NCBI GenBank assembly: GCA_009936765.1
Contig: JAACDL010000033.1
Coordinates: 1-49,509, forward strand
DNA length: 49,509 bases
Source: Methanobacteriota archaeon
GTDB taxonomy: Archaea > Thermoplasmatota > Poseidoniia > Poseidoniales > Poseidoniaceae
Direction of reading: 5' to 3'
Part shown: positions 1 to 8,244 of the stretch, piece after piece
Layout: every line of letters begins with the position of its first letter
How positions within the stretch are numbered: position 1 is the stretch's first letter
The notes under the pieces: model-generated
Told to the model about the DNA's origin: nothing
What the model saw: the letters and a program-made list of their open reading frames with translations, nothing else
Databases searched by the model: none
Translations under genes and position numbers: made by a program

Positions 1-5
1 ATCTC

Positions 6-704
6 TTGGTTACGTTCGGTATTGTTAGCTTCCTAGTACTCATTTCAGAAAAATACCGAGTCTTAGACAGGCTCGGAGTATATGCCGCAGCGGCTCTCGG
101 ACTTGTAGTGGGTGGATTAGGCCACTGGACATGGTTGGTCATTCTTCTTGGATTCTTAGGAACATCACACAAAGCCACTAAGTGGAGATTTGATGAAAAG
201 ACTGCTAAGGGCTTGTCTGAATCCAGTGATGGCCACAGGAGTTGGGGTAATGTCGTAGCTAATGGCGGCCTTCCTGGACTTGTTGCAATCATATCTTGGT
301 TGCTTGGAGACCACGAAAACGGCCTATGGATTTTCGCAGCATCAGTTGCTGTTGCCGCATCGGATACTTTCGCATCTGAAATTGGTTGCCTAGACGAAAG
401 GGTAAGAATGATCACAACCATGAAAAAATGTGAACCTGGGCTAAACGGAGGTTTCTCTCCTAATGGACAAACTGCTGCTTTTGTAGGCTCATCTATTATT
501 GCAGTTCTAGCATTTTTATCAGACCAGAATTTCGAATTAGCAATACTTGTAGCAGTTATTGGGTGGCTTGGATGCCAAGTAGATAGTTTCCTAGGGGCAT
601 TACTAGAGAACAGAGGTCTGATGACTAAAGGAACCGTTAACGCAGCAGCAATTACCTCCGGTATTATTGCAATGTGGTTGTATCTTGGAAGCCCACATCT
701 ATGA
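6..704 (+). CDS. DUF92 family integral membrane protein (5' end probably outside the window)
   Basis: The product (232 aa from the TTG at 6) is very hydrophobic, with several membrane spans. It carries the DUF92/TIGR00297 signatures ASDTFASEIG at about residue 118 and a following glycine-rich stretch (LNGGFSPNGQTAA), with a further QVDSFLGALLE near the end. The reading frame is open to the first base of the window, so the true start may lie upstream; the family is usually about 230-260 aa, so little would be missing. Some DUF92 relatives are linked to phytyl-phosphate kinase or CTP-dependent prenol kinases, but no activity can be read from this sequence. It is followed by a membrane protein gene on the same strand after a 36-base gap. 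Confidence 0.8.
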   Translation: MVTFGIVSFLVLISEKYRVLDRLGVYAAAALGLVVGGLGHWTWLVILLGFLGTSHKATKWRFDEKTAKGLSESSDGHRSWGNVVANGGLPGLVAIISWLLGDHENGLWIFAASVAVAASDTFASEIGCLDERVRMITTMKKCEPGLNGGFSPNGQTAAFVGSSIIAVLAFLSDQNFELAILVAVIGWLGCQVDSFLGALLENRGLMTKGTVNAAAITSGIIAMWLYLGSPHL

Positions 705-740
705 TGTGGTTTCTTCAACTCCGAGTGCTTGGGGTATTAC

Positions 741-3062
741 ATGCAGAGGAGGTGGATTGCACTTTTCGCACTATTGTGCATCATGATTCCTTCCTTCACG
801 TCCATGGTGACAAATGCATCAGCAAATAACGAAACATATGAAGCGGGCTTTGTTGAATGGGACATCAATAACATCCACCAAATTTACCTCAGTGGTGATG
901 ATGATGATGATGTCAATCTAACACGTGATTATCAAGGCGCATCTATGGGTAACGTATTGATTAGTTCTGGACGCAGCGCTTCTATTGGCCCGTTATCCAT
1001 GCCTCCTTTAGAGATGGGATTCAATGGAACATTCAACATATCAACCTACATTGCGGCATACATGCAAGTAGGTTCGGGGGTTTCGTGGCTACAGTGCAAG
1101 ACAAATAATCCTGTAACAATAGATACTCAAGTTCAAATTGGAGATTTCTCTTACTTCGGAACGATTGTTGATTATGTCTGGGAATCATCTGCTGACGCAC
1201 ACAATATGAGTACTCAGATCTCAATGGGGAACATCACAGCTAGAGAAGGCGACATTATCACTTACTCGATGTCTGCGTCGACAAATTGCCCTAACAGCAT
1301 AAACCTCGAATGGGGGGGTTCGAATCAATTCAGTGGAGGAATTGTGATTCAGGGAGATTTATTTTCTCCTGAATTCGAGGTCACTGTTGATGATTCAAAA
1401 TTAGCTCACATCCAGATGGTTGCGACTCTACCATGGGGGTGCAATGATTTAGATGAAGATTTTACTGCGATGAATATCTATGGTCCGGTTCAGCCAGATG
1501 AAAAAAGAATATACGACGATGATATGCGTCCTGAAGGATTTACTGCAACCAGCACATATGTCGAAAGAACTGATGACATGGGAAGACCATCAAAAGTATT
1601 CACTGGGAAAAACAAGTTGCCAGCAGGTGATAACGTACTGATTGTTTGTCTCAAGACAGTGGATACACAAACTACTGGAATCGCAGGTAAAAACTGTGAC
1701 CACGCTGGAATTATCAGATTTAATGTAGAAGAGGATGCTGATCCAATTGCAAGTGCATTCCTTTGGCTTTCAATTTCTGGTTTTGTTGCAGTAATCACAT
1801 ATCTTTTCGTCTTAATCAGACAAGGGATTTTACTACCATTACCATTGATTGCTGCCCTAATAGTCATGGCAATCCTAATGATTCCCTTAGCCAGCGACAT
1901 ACCGGACTTAGGAGGTGAAGCTATAGTTGCAGATGATGCTAGAGCGCCATCATTCCTACTTCACCAGAACGGTAATGGCTCATCAGTATCTCTTGATGAG
2001 TTACTAGATGGGAAAGATGCGGTTATAATTGGTATCACATTACCTGCATCCAGCAACGCATTAGATCAGACTAAGCAGATTGAACAAGCAGTAGACAGAC
2101 TAGACGGCCGTGTAAGTGCGGTGCAAATAGTCACGGGCGAGAATGTAAGAATGGATGATTTAGATACAATAGCAGGAATTACAAATGCATCTTGGCCAAT
2201 ACTGATTGATGATGGTGAAAGTAGATTTGCTAGTAGAATGCCGTTGGGAGTTTCAGATTCAATTGTAATCATAGATTCATCAGGCCATATTACTTATTCA
2301 GTAAGTGGTACAACTAGTACTGAAAACTTAGTCAATGCTGTCGATGAGATTGGCTTTGGGGGTCAACAATCAGTCTTCTCAACTCTAGGCTTATTCTGGG
2401 GACCTGGATTAGCGATGTTATTTGTAGCGCTCCCTCGAAAGACATACGAGGCCCCTGAGGAGTCATTTATTCCGGGTGCGCTATGGGGAAGTGTAGCACT
2501 TGCAGGAGGTGTTGGTTTCCTCATGGTAAATTCAATTTCACTATTCATGTCATTTATTCCAGGAGATAATGACTTACGAACTTGGGCAGACATAACTTTG
2601 ATTGTTTGGTTTGTTAGTGCTGCAATTAGGGCTGCAAGGAGTGGAACTCCTTGGGAGATAGGATTTGTATCCAAGCGAATCCATAATCTATATTCTAAGG
2701 GATTCCAAGAATGGAGAGACATTGAAGATGTAGAGAGAGACCTACTGATCGGATTTTGGATGGGATGGTTCATTTGGCTAGCACACCCTGCATTGCTTAC
2801 TCAAGGAGTAGCTGCTTTGACTATGACAGGAGGGGTGAATTACTTGTTCGGCCCATTCATGCTAGTCATACATACTTTGACAGCAGGAATACTCACACTT
2901 ATCATCAGATTTGTTGCATCATGGGGAGGCCCTATTTCCCGTACATTTGGCTCATATGGCTCAGGTCCATTCTCTGAAGCACTCGGATGGGCCCTGATAC
3001 CAATTTCACTTTGGGCTTTGGCTAACATAATCATTAACGCATCCAATGTTGGAATAATTTGA
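741..3062 (+). CDS. Polytopic membrane protein with signal peptide and a cysteine-less redoxin-like domain
   Basis: The ATG at 741 gives a clear signal peptide (MQRRWIALFALLC...); a TTG at 729 only adds four residues. The order is: secretory signal, a roughly 310-residue extracellular region with an acidic DDDDD run, two membrane spans (near residues 340-385), a thioredoxin/AhpC-like fold of about 140 residues (starting at DDARAPSFLL), then five or six further spans to the C-terminus. The redoxin part has the right strand pattern, but where a catalytic CxxC would sit it reads LPASSNA, so it should not be a thiol redox enzyme. I do not recognise the family beyond this. It is 773 aa long and ends directly against the DUF2071 gene, so the two are probably co-transcribed. 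Confidence 0.75.
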   Translation: MQRRWIALFALLCIMIPSFTSMVTNASANNETYEAGFVEWDINNIHQIYLSGDDDDDVNLTRDYQGASMGNVLISSGRSASIGPLSMPPLEMGFNGTFNISTYIAAYMQVGSGVSWLQCKTNNPVTIDTQVQIGDFSYFGTIVDYVWESSADAHNMSTQISMGNITAREGDIITYSMSASTNCPNSINLEWGGSNQFSGGIVIQGDLFSPEFEVTVDDSKLAHIQMVATLPWGCNDLDEDFTAMNIYGPVQPDEKRIYDDDMRPEGFTATSTYVERTDDMGRPSKVFTGKNKLPAGDNVLIVCLKTVDTQTTGIAGKNCDHAGIIRFNVEEDADPIASAFLWLSISGFVAVITYLFVLIRQGILLPLPLIAALIVMAILMIPLASDIPDLGGEAIVADDARAPSFLLHQNGNGSSVSLDELLDGKDAVIIGITLPASSNALDQTKQIEQAVDRLDGRVSAVQIVTGENVRMDDLDTIAGITNASWPILIDDGESRFASRMPLGVSDSIVIIDSSGHITYSVSGTTSTENLVNAVDEIGFGGQQSVFSTLGLFWGPGLAMLFVALPRKTYEAPEESFIPGALWGSVALAGGVGFLMVNSISLFMSFIPGDNDLRTWADITLIVWFVSAAIRAARSGTPWEIGFVSKRIHNLYSKGFQEWRDIEDVERDLLIGFWMGWFIWLAHPALLTQGVAALTMTGGVNYLFGPFMLVIHTLTAGILTLIIRFVASWGGPISRTFGSYGSGPFSEALGWALIPISLWALANIIINASNVGII

Positions 3063-3071
3063 GTGTTGAAC

Positions 3072-3809
3072 ATGGCAAGACAAATTCCTAGGGGCCATCT
3101 TCCATTTCCTATGCCTGAAAGAAGTCATGCGCTGGTGCAGGAATGGAGAGACCTAACCTTCATGCATTGGGAAGTAGAGCCTGAGGCTCTGATGCCTCAT
3201 ATTCCTAAAGGGCTGGAAATAGATTTATTCCAAGGTAAGGCATATGTCGGAACGATTCCATTTGTGATGAAGAATGTAAGGCCAAGAATGCTACCTTCTT
3301 TACCGGGAGTATCCACATTCCCCGAGTTTAATATTCGCACATATGTTACAAAAAATGGCAAGCCTGGTGTTCTTTTCATCACCCTAGATGCTCAAAGTCG
3401 AATCACTTGCTGGCATGCTCCGAGATCTTATGGCCTCCCATATAGGTATGCGAAATGCAAACTTAATGCTAGTAATGAGAAATATTCTTGGAAATCACGT
3501 AGAACTAGTGATGGAGTAGAATTAGAAGGAGAATGTGAGATACATGGAGAGAGTAGAGTTGCAGAAGAGAACTCACTTGAGCATTTCCTTTTCGAAAGAT
3601 ATTCACTCTACACTGAACACAGGGGCAAATTGCACATGGCATACACCTTACATGCACCTTGGGTGTTCAAAGATGGAACTGCAAAGATAATCAAAAACAC
3701 TCTAACTGAATCATATGGGTTAGGAATTGATGTCATGAATCCTCAACATGTCCATGCTTCAGAAGGTGTTTACGTCCAGACTTGGCCGATAGAGGAAGTG
3801 GATTCATGA
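3072..3809 (+). CDS. DUF2071 (YqjF-like, acetoacetate decarboxylase fold) protein
   Basis: The sequence matches the DUF2071/COG3361 family: a W-x-DLTFMHWEV opening, PHIPKGLEIDLFQGKAYVGTIPF, and a central FNIRTYV followed by GVLFITLDAQS. These proteins share the fold of acetoacetate decarboxylase, but no substrate is established for this branch. Length (245 aa) is typical. A GTG at 3063, immediately after the preceding stop, is an alternative start adding three residues; neither has a clear ribosome binding site. The 3' end overlaps the next gene by ATGA, which indicates translational coupling to the DCC-family thiol protein. Confidence 0.85.
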   Translation: MARQIPRGHLPFPMPERSHALVQEWRDLTFMHWEVEPEALMPHIPKGLEIDLFQGKAYVGTIPFVMKNVRPRMLPSLPGVSTFPEFNIRTYVTKNGKPGVLFITLDAQSRITCWHAPRSYGLPYRYAKCKLNASNEKYSWKSRRTSDGVELEGECEIHGESRVAEENSLEHFLFERYSLYTEHRGKLHMAYTLHAPWVFKDGTAKIIKNTLTESYGLGIDVMNPQHVHASEGVYVQTWPIEEVDS

Positions 3810-4189
3810 GCGATAGAGACTTCTTGTTACTAGATGGCGATTGTGGACTATGTCACAGATTAGCGACTTTCATCGACAAACGCTTAGCTAAAGGCCAAGA
3901 CTTAGGATACCGTCCAATTCTATCAGATGATGCCCAAGTAATGATTGCTAATTTCCCTGAAAAACAGCAGAATGCAGATTCTGTCTACCTTCTCAGAAAC
4001 GGGAAATCGTATATTCGTTCTGCCGCTGGAATCAGATGCCTACTATACATGAGGTGGTACTACTCAATGTGGTTTCCAATATTGTGGATTATACCTCTGC
4101 CGATTCGAGACATTGGATATCGCATTATTGCCAAATACAGGCATAAATTCTTCAAAAAACCAGCAACTTGCCTGTTCAGAGTAGATTGA
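3806..4189 (+). CDS. DCC family thiol-disulfide oxidoreductase (DUF393, YuxK-like)
   Basis: The defining motif DGDCGLCHR lies at residues 10-18 (Cys13 and Cys16, a CxxC pair after an acidic turn), the hallmark of the DUF393/DCC family of predicted thiol oxidoreductases. Length is 127 aa, normal for the family. The ATG at 3806 overlaps the stop of the DUF2071 gene (ATGA) and is preferred over an upstream in-frame TTG at 3782 because the longer N-terminus has no counterpart in the family. DUF2071 and DCC proteins appear here as a coupled pair; a shared role in a redox or metabolite process is only suggested by that linkage. Confidence 0.85.
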   Translation: MSDRDFLLLDGDCGLCHRLATFIDKRLAKGQDLGYRPILSDDAQVMIANFPEKQQNADSVYLLRNGKSYIRSAAGIRCLLYMRWYYSMWFPILWIIPLPIRDIGYRIIAKYRHKFFKKPATCLFRVD

Positions 4190-4244
4190 TGAAACTACCT
4201 TCAGAAAACAATAGGCTAAGTATGATGCTTATTTTCTTACAGAT

Positions 4245-4754
4245 ATGAAGGGAATTGCTATAGTTGCCATTTTGCTTGCAGTTATAGCTAGTCCAGCAGT
4301 TAATGCTAGTCCTGCTGATTCAACTCATGCAGTAAACCCGGATACGATAATAACGGTAGATAGCACCAATTTGAGATTCAGCCCCTCTACCATAACCATC
4401 GAAGAAGGAGATGCTGTGCGCTTCTTTTGGGATGGACAGATTCTCCCCCACAATGCCGTTGACGACAACGAGACATTTGATTCAGGAGACACAAAAACTG
4501 ACGAAGATTACAGGTTTGTGTTTGTTCAAGGATTAAACGGGACATTCGAATATTATTGTGAACCTCACAGAAGTTTAGGCATGGTAGGACAAATAATAGT
4601 CAACCCTGCTCCTGCAGTAATGGAAAATAATACTACTGAAGAACCTGTAATCGAAGTCGAAGATGAAGATGACTCATTTATGCCATTCCTATCATTTCAT
4701 ACAATGTCAATTGCAATAATGATTGCAGCTATAATTAGAACAAAAGAAGATTAA
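4245..4754 (+). CDS. Membrane-anchored blue copper (plastocyanin-like) protein
   Basis: A signal peptide (about residues 1-21) is followed by a cupredoxin domain of about 90 residues. The type 1 copper ligands are visible as His69 (ILPHNAV), Cys105, His108 and Met113 (C-x2-H-x4-M, in YYCEPHRSLGM). A short acidic linker (EVEDEDD) leads to a C-terminal hydrophobic helix, so the copper site faces outward while the protein stays on the membrane. It is probably a small electron carrier of the respiratory chain, as in haloarchaeal halocyanins. The ATG at 4245 lies about 26 bases after an AT-rich box near 4215-4221, which fits a leaderless or nearly leaderless mRNA. It converges on the EF-hand gene with a 4-base overlap. 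Confidence 0.88.
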   Translation: MKGIAIVAILLAVIASPAVNASPADSTHAVNPDTIITVDSTNLRFSPSTITIEEGDAVRFFWDGQILPHNAVDDNETFDSGDTKTDEDYRFVFVQGLNGTFEYYCEPHRSLGMVGQIIVNPAPAVMENNTTEEPVIEVEDEDDSFMPFLSFHTMSIAIMIAAIIRTKED

Positions 4755-6472
4755 ATGATTTCACTGGCTTCTAGAACCGGTCTTTTCAAACTAGGTGAGA
4801 AGTCTACTAGTTTGACCCACATTTTGATATTATCACCTTCACGGAGAGATAGGATCTGTTCGTCAAATGAGACTGGAACTTTGACCACTCCAACATAAGG
4901 TCCACCATCAATCAGTCCATGGACAGATTGCCCGCCTCGATAGACAGGATCTCCTAATAGAGTTCTTTCCATTGACTTGATTCTTAGATTAACTAAGTAT
5001 TCACTAACTTGTTTATTCATTAATTCTCTACGTTCACTTGAGAACCTAGCACCTTCCATTTCAACAATCAATTGTTCAAACTCAGTATCGATACCATCGG
5101 TTAGTTCTACATTAGATGCATTACTTCCTGAATGGACGACCTCTTCATTAACATCCTCTGATTCATCAGAAACATTTGCAGAATCTTCATCTTCCCAAAA
5201 CTGTTCTAAGTTAGTTGGCAATGCTTTGTAGGCTTCATCGATTGTATCTACACTGGTAGTCAACATTCCAGTTTCAACCATTTCTCCTACCCACCAAATG
5301 TCTTCCCAATCGGAAACTTGTACTGTGTATCTTGAATCTGATACCCATTGTCCAACACCTAAAATGGAGCCATTTACAAGGAATGTTCCATCTAGTCTGA
5401 TTTCTTTCTTGTTGGAATCTTTTACCCTGATTACTCTACCTGGGCCTGAAAAGTTTTCAGTAACGATTTGGTCATCGATTTCTTCCATCACCGAATCAAT
5501 TTCAGATAGTTCATCTTCCATTGATTGGTCTTCGATTTCGATTCCAAGGTGATTCCATAAGCGGTACAATTCAGCGGCATCTAAAGTACCATCTCCATCT
5601 GTATCAAACTCTTTGATTGAGTCTTTTACGATGAATAAAGGCACCGTCATTCCAGTTGCAGCGGATAGTGCACCAGCTATTTCCACAGGATCGAGTTTAC
5701 CGTCTTTATTGAAATCACCAAGTTCAATCAGTGATTCAGGAGTTAGGTTTCTTTGACGAATCTGTTTTGAAAGTTGATCCATTACTACATTTCCAGCAAC
5801 TTCTGTTGCCGTTTCGCCTTGTGCGTTAGTAGGAAGGGCTGCGTTGAGATTGTATTTTCCTTGCTCAACATTTTGTCGTAATTTCTCTTTGCCTTGTTCA
5901 CGTAACTCTTCAGCGCGTTCAATTGCTCTTTCACGGCCTTTCTTTACAATCTTAGATGCACCAACTGCTCCTAGACCTCCTACAGTAGCAAGTGCGCCTA
6001 ATTGCAGACCTTTTGTGGCGAGATCTGACCTATGAAGGGCTTCGATTTTTTGAGTTTTTGAGCCACTATCAATACCGTATGCACTAGCAATAATATCTAA
6101 TTCTGAAGTTTCTAAGTCCTCTAGTTTCTTTCCACCACGGACTTCAGACACAACCCTTGACATAATCTGATTTGATTGGTCATTGTATTGTGCTGCACGA
6201 CCCTGGACCTGTTCTCCAGCACCATGTAATTCATTAGCACTCCACTTCCATTCCCCTGAAGAGTCTTGTTTGAGCACCATATTACCTTGAGCAGTGCTTG
6301 CAGCACCACCGGCTGCAGAAACCAGCCCTCCAAATACAAGGCCACAGATTCCTAAACCGCAGCAACCTGAACCTAAGCCTTCTATTCCTACCATTGAGAA
6401 AATCAATCCTAAAAAGATTAGGCCACCACTAATCATCTGGGTTGCAGAATGGGCACTAACTCCTTCGGACAT
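4751..6472 (-). CDS. Membrane protein with two EF-hand calcium-binding loops
   Basis: 573 aa. Near the N-terminus there is a glycine/cysteine-rich double hydrophobic segment (residues about 10-55), and a further weak hydrophobic stretch (LGALATVGGLGAVGASKI) near residue 160, followed by a charged helical region. Two textbook EF-hand loops follow: D253-x-N-x-D-G-x-L-D-x-x-E and D290-x-D-x-D-G-x-L-D-x-x-E, with all calcium ligands present. After them come two small beta-rich modules, a low-complexity acidic spacer and a helical/beta C-terminus. I recognise no family beyond the EF hands. Calcium sensing or calcium-dependent assembly at the membrane is an inference. It is followed, on the same strand but upstream in sequence of transcription, by the nucleotidyltransferase gene with a 39-base gap. 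Confidence 0.75.
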   Translation of the reverse strand: MSEGVSAHSATQMISGGLIFLGLIFSMVGIEGLGSGCCGLGICGLVFGGLVSAAGGAASTAQGNMVLKQDSSGEWKWSANELHGAGEQVQGRAAQYNDQSNQIMSRVVSEVRGGKKLEDLETSELDIIASAYGIDSGSKTQKIEALHRSDLATKGLQLGALATVGGLGAVGASKIVKKGRERAIERAEELREQGKEKLRQNVEQGKYNLNAALPTNAQGETATEVAGNVVMDQLSKQIRQRNLTPESLIELGDFNKDGKLDPVEIAGALSAATGMTVPLFIVKDSIKEFDTDGDGTLDAAELYRLWNHLGIEIEDQSMEDELSEIDSVMEEIDDQIVTENFSGPGRVIRVKDSNKKEIRLDGTFLVNGSILGVGQWVSDSRYTVQVSDWEDIWWVGEMVETGMLTTSVDTIDEAYKALPTNLEQFWEDEDSANVSDESEDVNEEVVHSGSNASNVELTDGIDTEFEQLIVEMEGARFSSERRELMNKQVSEYLVNLRIKSMERTLLGDPVYRGGQSVHGLIDGGPYVGVVKVPVSFDEQILSLREGDNIKMWVKLVDFSPSLKRPVLEASEII

Positions 6473-6511
6473 AAACCTACGATGATAGACGACCTCAATA
6501 AATTGTGGGCG

Positions 6512-7765
6512 TCAAGGCCATTTAGGCCTAGGCCAATCTCTAGGATCACCATGTGTCCATGAAATCGTACAAAGCGCAGTCTCTATTTGTGAAATTCGAG
6601 TGTATCCCCTCTCTATTTGTATTCTAAAAAGCCAGTCTTTCAAACGTCCAAGTTTGATTCCAGGTCCTAATCCCGTTTTAGACATCAACCAACTACCATC
6701 TATCAGGCAAGATACATCTGTTGGGTAATCTAGTGATTTAACCAAATCTGAAATGTCAGCACCAATAGCCTCCATCAAGGATATATGGGTCTTTACTTCG
6801 TCGCCAAGTTGGTTTCTATATATTCTTAAATCATACTTATCAGGGGTCTTGTGCAATAGGAAGTGCAACAATTTTGTCCTTCCAATTACTTTATTTGAAC
6901 ACTTAAAACGATTCAATAACGAAGAAACTTCATCCGATTTAAGATAAGTGAAAAGCATTGCAATTCTAGCTTCCAAGTCTTCTGGAAGTTTTTCTATTAA
7001 ACCAAATATCTCTTTGGCAAATGGGTAGCCGAATATTGCCGAAAGAACTCCGTCATCATTCATTCTTGAAAGTACGACATGCGCGTTTTTACCGACGATT
7101 ATCCTCTCTAGCTCATTCCAAACTCGTTCTATTGAAACAAGTGCGAGCATAGATCGATTGTCGATTAATGCAGAAGATAAATCATTATCGGGATACCAAA
7201 TCCCTTTCTCCTGACGATCCATGAAACGATAAGCGCGCATTATTCGTAAACCATCTTCAGATAGCCTTTGTTTTGCCTCACCAACTGCTCTCAATATACC
7301 TGAATCTAAGTCTACTTTACCGTTAAAGGGGTCATGTAAGAGCCCCCGAGCACAATCATATGCCATTGAATTCATCGTGAAATCCCGCCGTGAAAGGTCG
7401 ATAGAAAGACTTGTTCCCCACTCAACTGCATCAGGCCTCCTACCATCACCATAGCCTGTTTCAGTGCGCAATGTAGTAACTTCAAACATAGAGTTACCAC
7501 TCTTTACGGTGATGGTTCCGTATCTTTCCCCCGTTGGTATGGTGTCGTCAAATGATTCGATAACTTGCTGTGGAGTTGCATCTGTGCAAATATCATAATC
7601 TGTTGGAATCTTTCCAAGAATACAATCTCTTACTGAGCCACCAACTACCCAAGCGCCAAATCCGCCGGCACAAAGCACGTCTAAAACGTGCACTAAATCC
7701 TCATTTGGAGGAATTAGACCATGCATTTCGATGCCTGGGTCATCGGCGGCTCTGCCCTCCTCCAT
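6512..7765 (-). CDS. Class II (bacterial-type) tRNA CCA nucleotidyltransferase / poly(A) polymerase family protein
   Basis: The head domain shows all class II nucleotidyltransferase motifs. VVGGSVRDCILG (residues 40-51) is followed by D56-Y-D58, the metal-binding carboxylates. SRRDFTMNSMAYD (about 125-137) and the nucleotide-recognition motif EDGLRIMRAYRF (170-181) follow. The remaining 230 residues are helical; no HD phosphohydrolase motif is seen. Bacterial and eukaryotic CCA-adding enzymes belong to this class, whereas archaea normally use class I enzymes, so this gene suggests transfer from bacteria. Whether it adds CCA, only part of it, or poly(A) cannot be decided. Start ATG 7765; an alternative ATG at 7726 would drop 13 residues of low similarity. 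Confidence 0.88.
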   Translation of the reverse strand: MEEGRAADDPGIEMHGLIPPNEDLVHVLDVLCAGGFGAWVVGGSVRDCILGKIPTDYDICTDATPQQVIESFDDTIPTGERYGTITVKSGNSMFEVTTLRTETGYGDGRRPDAVEWGTSLSIDLSRRDFTMNSMAYDCARGLLHDPFNGKVDLDSGILRAVGEAKQRLSEDGLRIMRAYRFMDRQEKGIWYPDNDLSSALIDNRSMLALVSIERVWNELERIIVGKNAHVVLSRMNDDGVLSAIFGYPFAKEIFGLIEKLPEDLEARIAMLFTYLKSDEVSSLLNRFKCSNKVIGRTKLLHFLLHKTPDKYDLRIYRNQLGDEVKTHISLMEAIGADISDLVKSLDYPTDVSCLIDGSWLMSKTGLGPGIKLGRLKDWLFRIQIERGYTRISQIETALCTISWTHGDPRDWPRPKWP

Positions 7766-7814
7766 GTTTTTGTCACGCTCACCCTTTCCAAAGCATTATC
7801 CCAAATATCGCCTT

Positions 7815-7821
7815 GGAGAGG
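7815..7821 (+). promoter_or_regulatory. Ribosome binding site that fixes the SerK-like start
   Basis: GGAGAGG lies just before the ATG at 7825. It decides between this start and the much longer upstream open frame that begins near 7570. Confidence 0.7.
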
Positions 7822-7824
7822 CCT

Positions 7825-8244
7825 ATGTCATGGGAAGCAGACGATGTCACATTAGTTGCTTTAGATTGGTTAAAGCCCCATGAAGAAATCAAAACTAGGA
7901 ACAGAGATAAGTTGCTAGACATGACAAAAAGGTGGGGTGGGTTTACCAAACCATTACTGGTAGATTCTGAAACTGGAGCCATCTTGGATGGACATCACCG
8001 CCATTCAGTAGCAATATCATTGGAACTCAAAAGAGTTCCAGTGATTCTAATAAATTATCTCCGAGATGAAGAGATAACTGTGGATGTATGGCCGGGCTGT
8101 GGGCTTGATAGTATCTCTAAGGAGGACGTAATAGCAATGAGTCTTAGCGGAAACTTATACTCTGCAAAAACTAGTAAACACACTATAGCGAATCACATGC
8201 CACCGATTCACATCTTATTGGAAGAACTTGAGAAAAATGAGTGA
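7825..8244 (+). CDS. ParB-like protein resembling archaeal free serine kinase SerK
   Basis: 139 aa. The small ParB/sulfiredoxin-like fold is seen as LKPHEE (residues 16-21), KPLLVDSETGAILDGHHRH (42-60) and VPVILINY (71-78). The DGHHR motif preceded by a KPHEE segment is typical of archaeal SerK (ADP-dependent free L-serine kinase) and of SbnI, in which a conserved glutamate (here probably Glu20) acts as catalytic base. A ParB-type DNA-binding role is less likely because no HTH domain follows. The ATG at 7825 has GGAGAGG at 7815-7821; the frame stays open far upstream, but that part is antisense to the divergent nucleotidyltransferase and is not part of the gene. It converges end to end with the M61 peptidase gene. 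Confidence 0.75.
   Translation: MSWEADDVTLVALDWLKPHEEIKTRNRDKLLDMTKRWGGFTKPLLVDSETGAILDGHHRHSVAISLELKRVPVILINYLRDEEITVDVWPGCGLDSISKEDVIAMSLSGNLYSAKTSKHTIANHMPPIHILLEELEKNE

Noticed and set aside
7570..7824. Upstream extension of the SerK-like reading frame
   Set aside because: It is antisense to the start of the nucleotidyltransferase gene, has no ribosome binding site, and does not resemble the family; the GGAGAGG before 7825 fixes the start.
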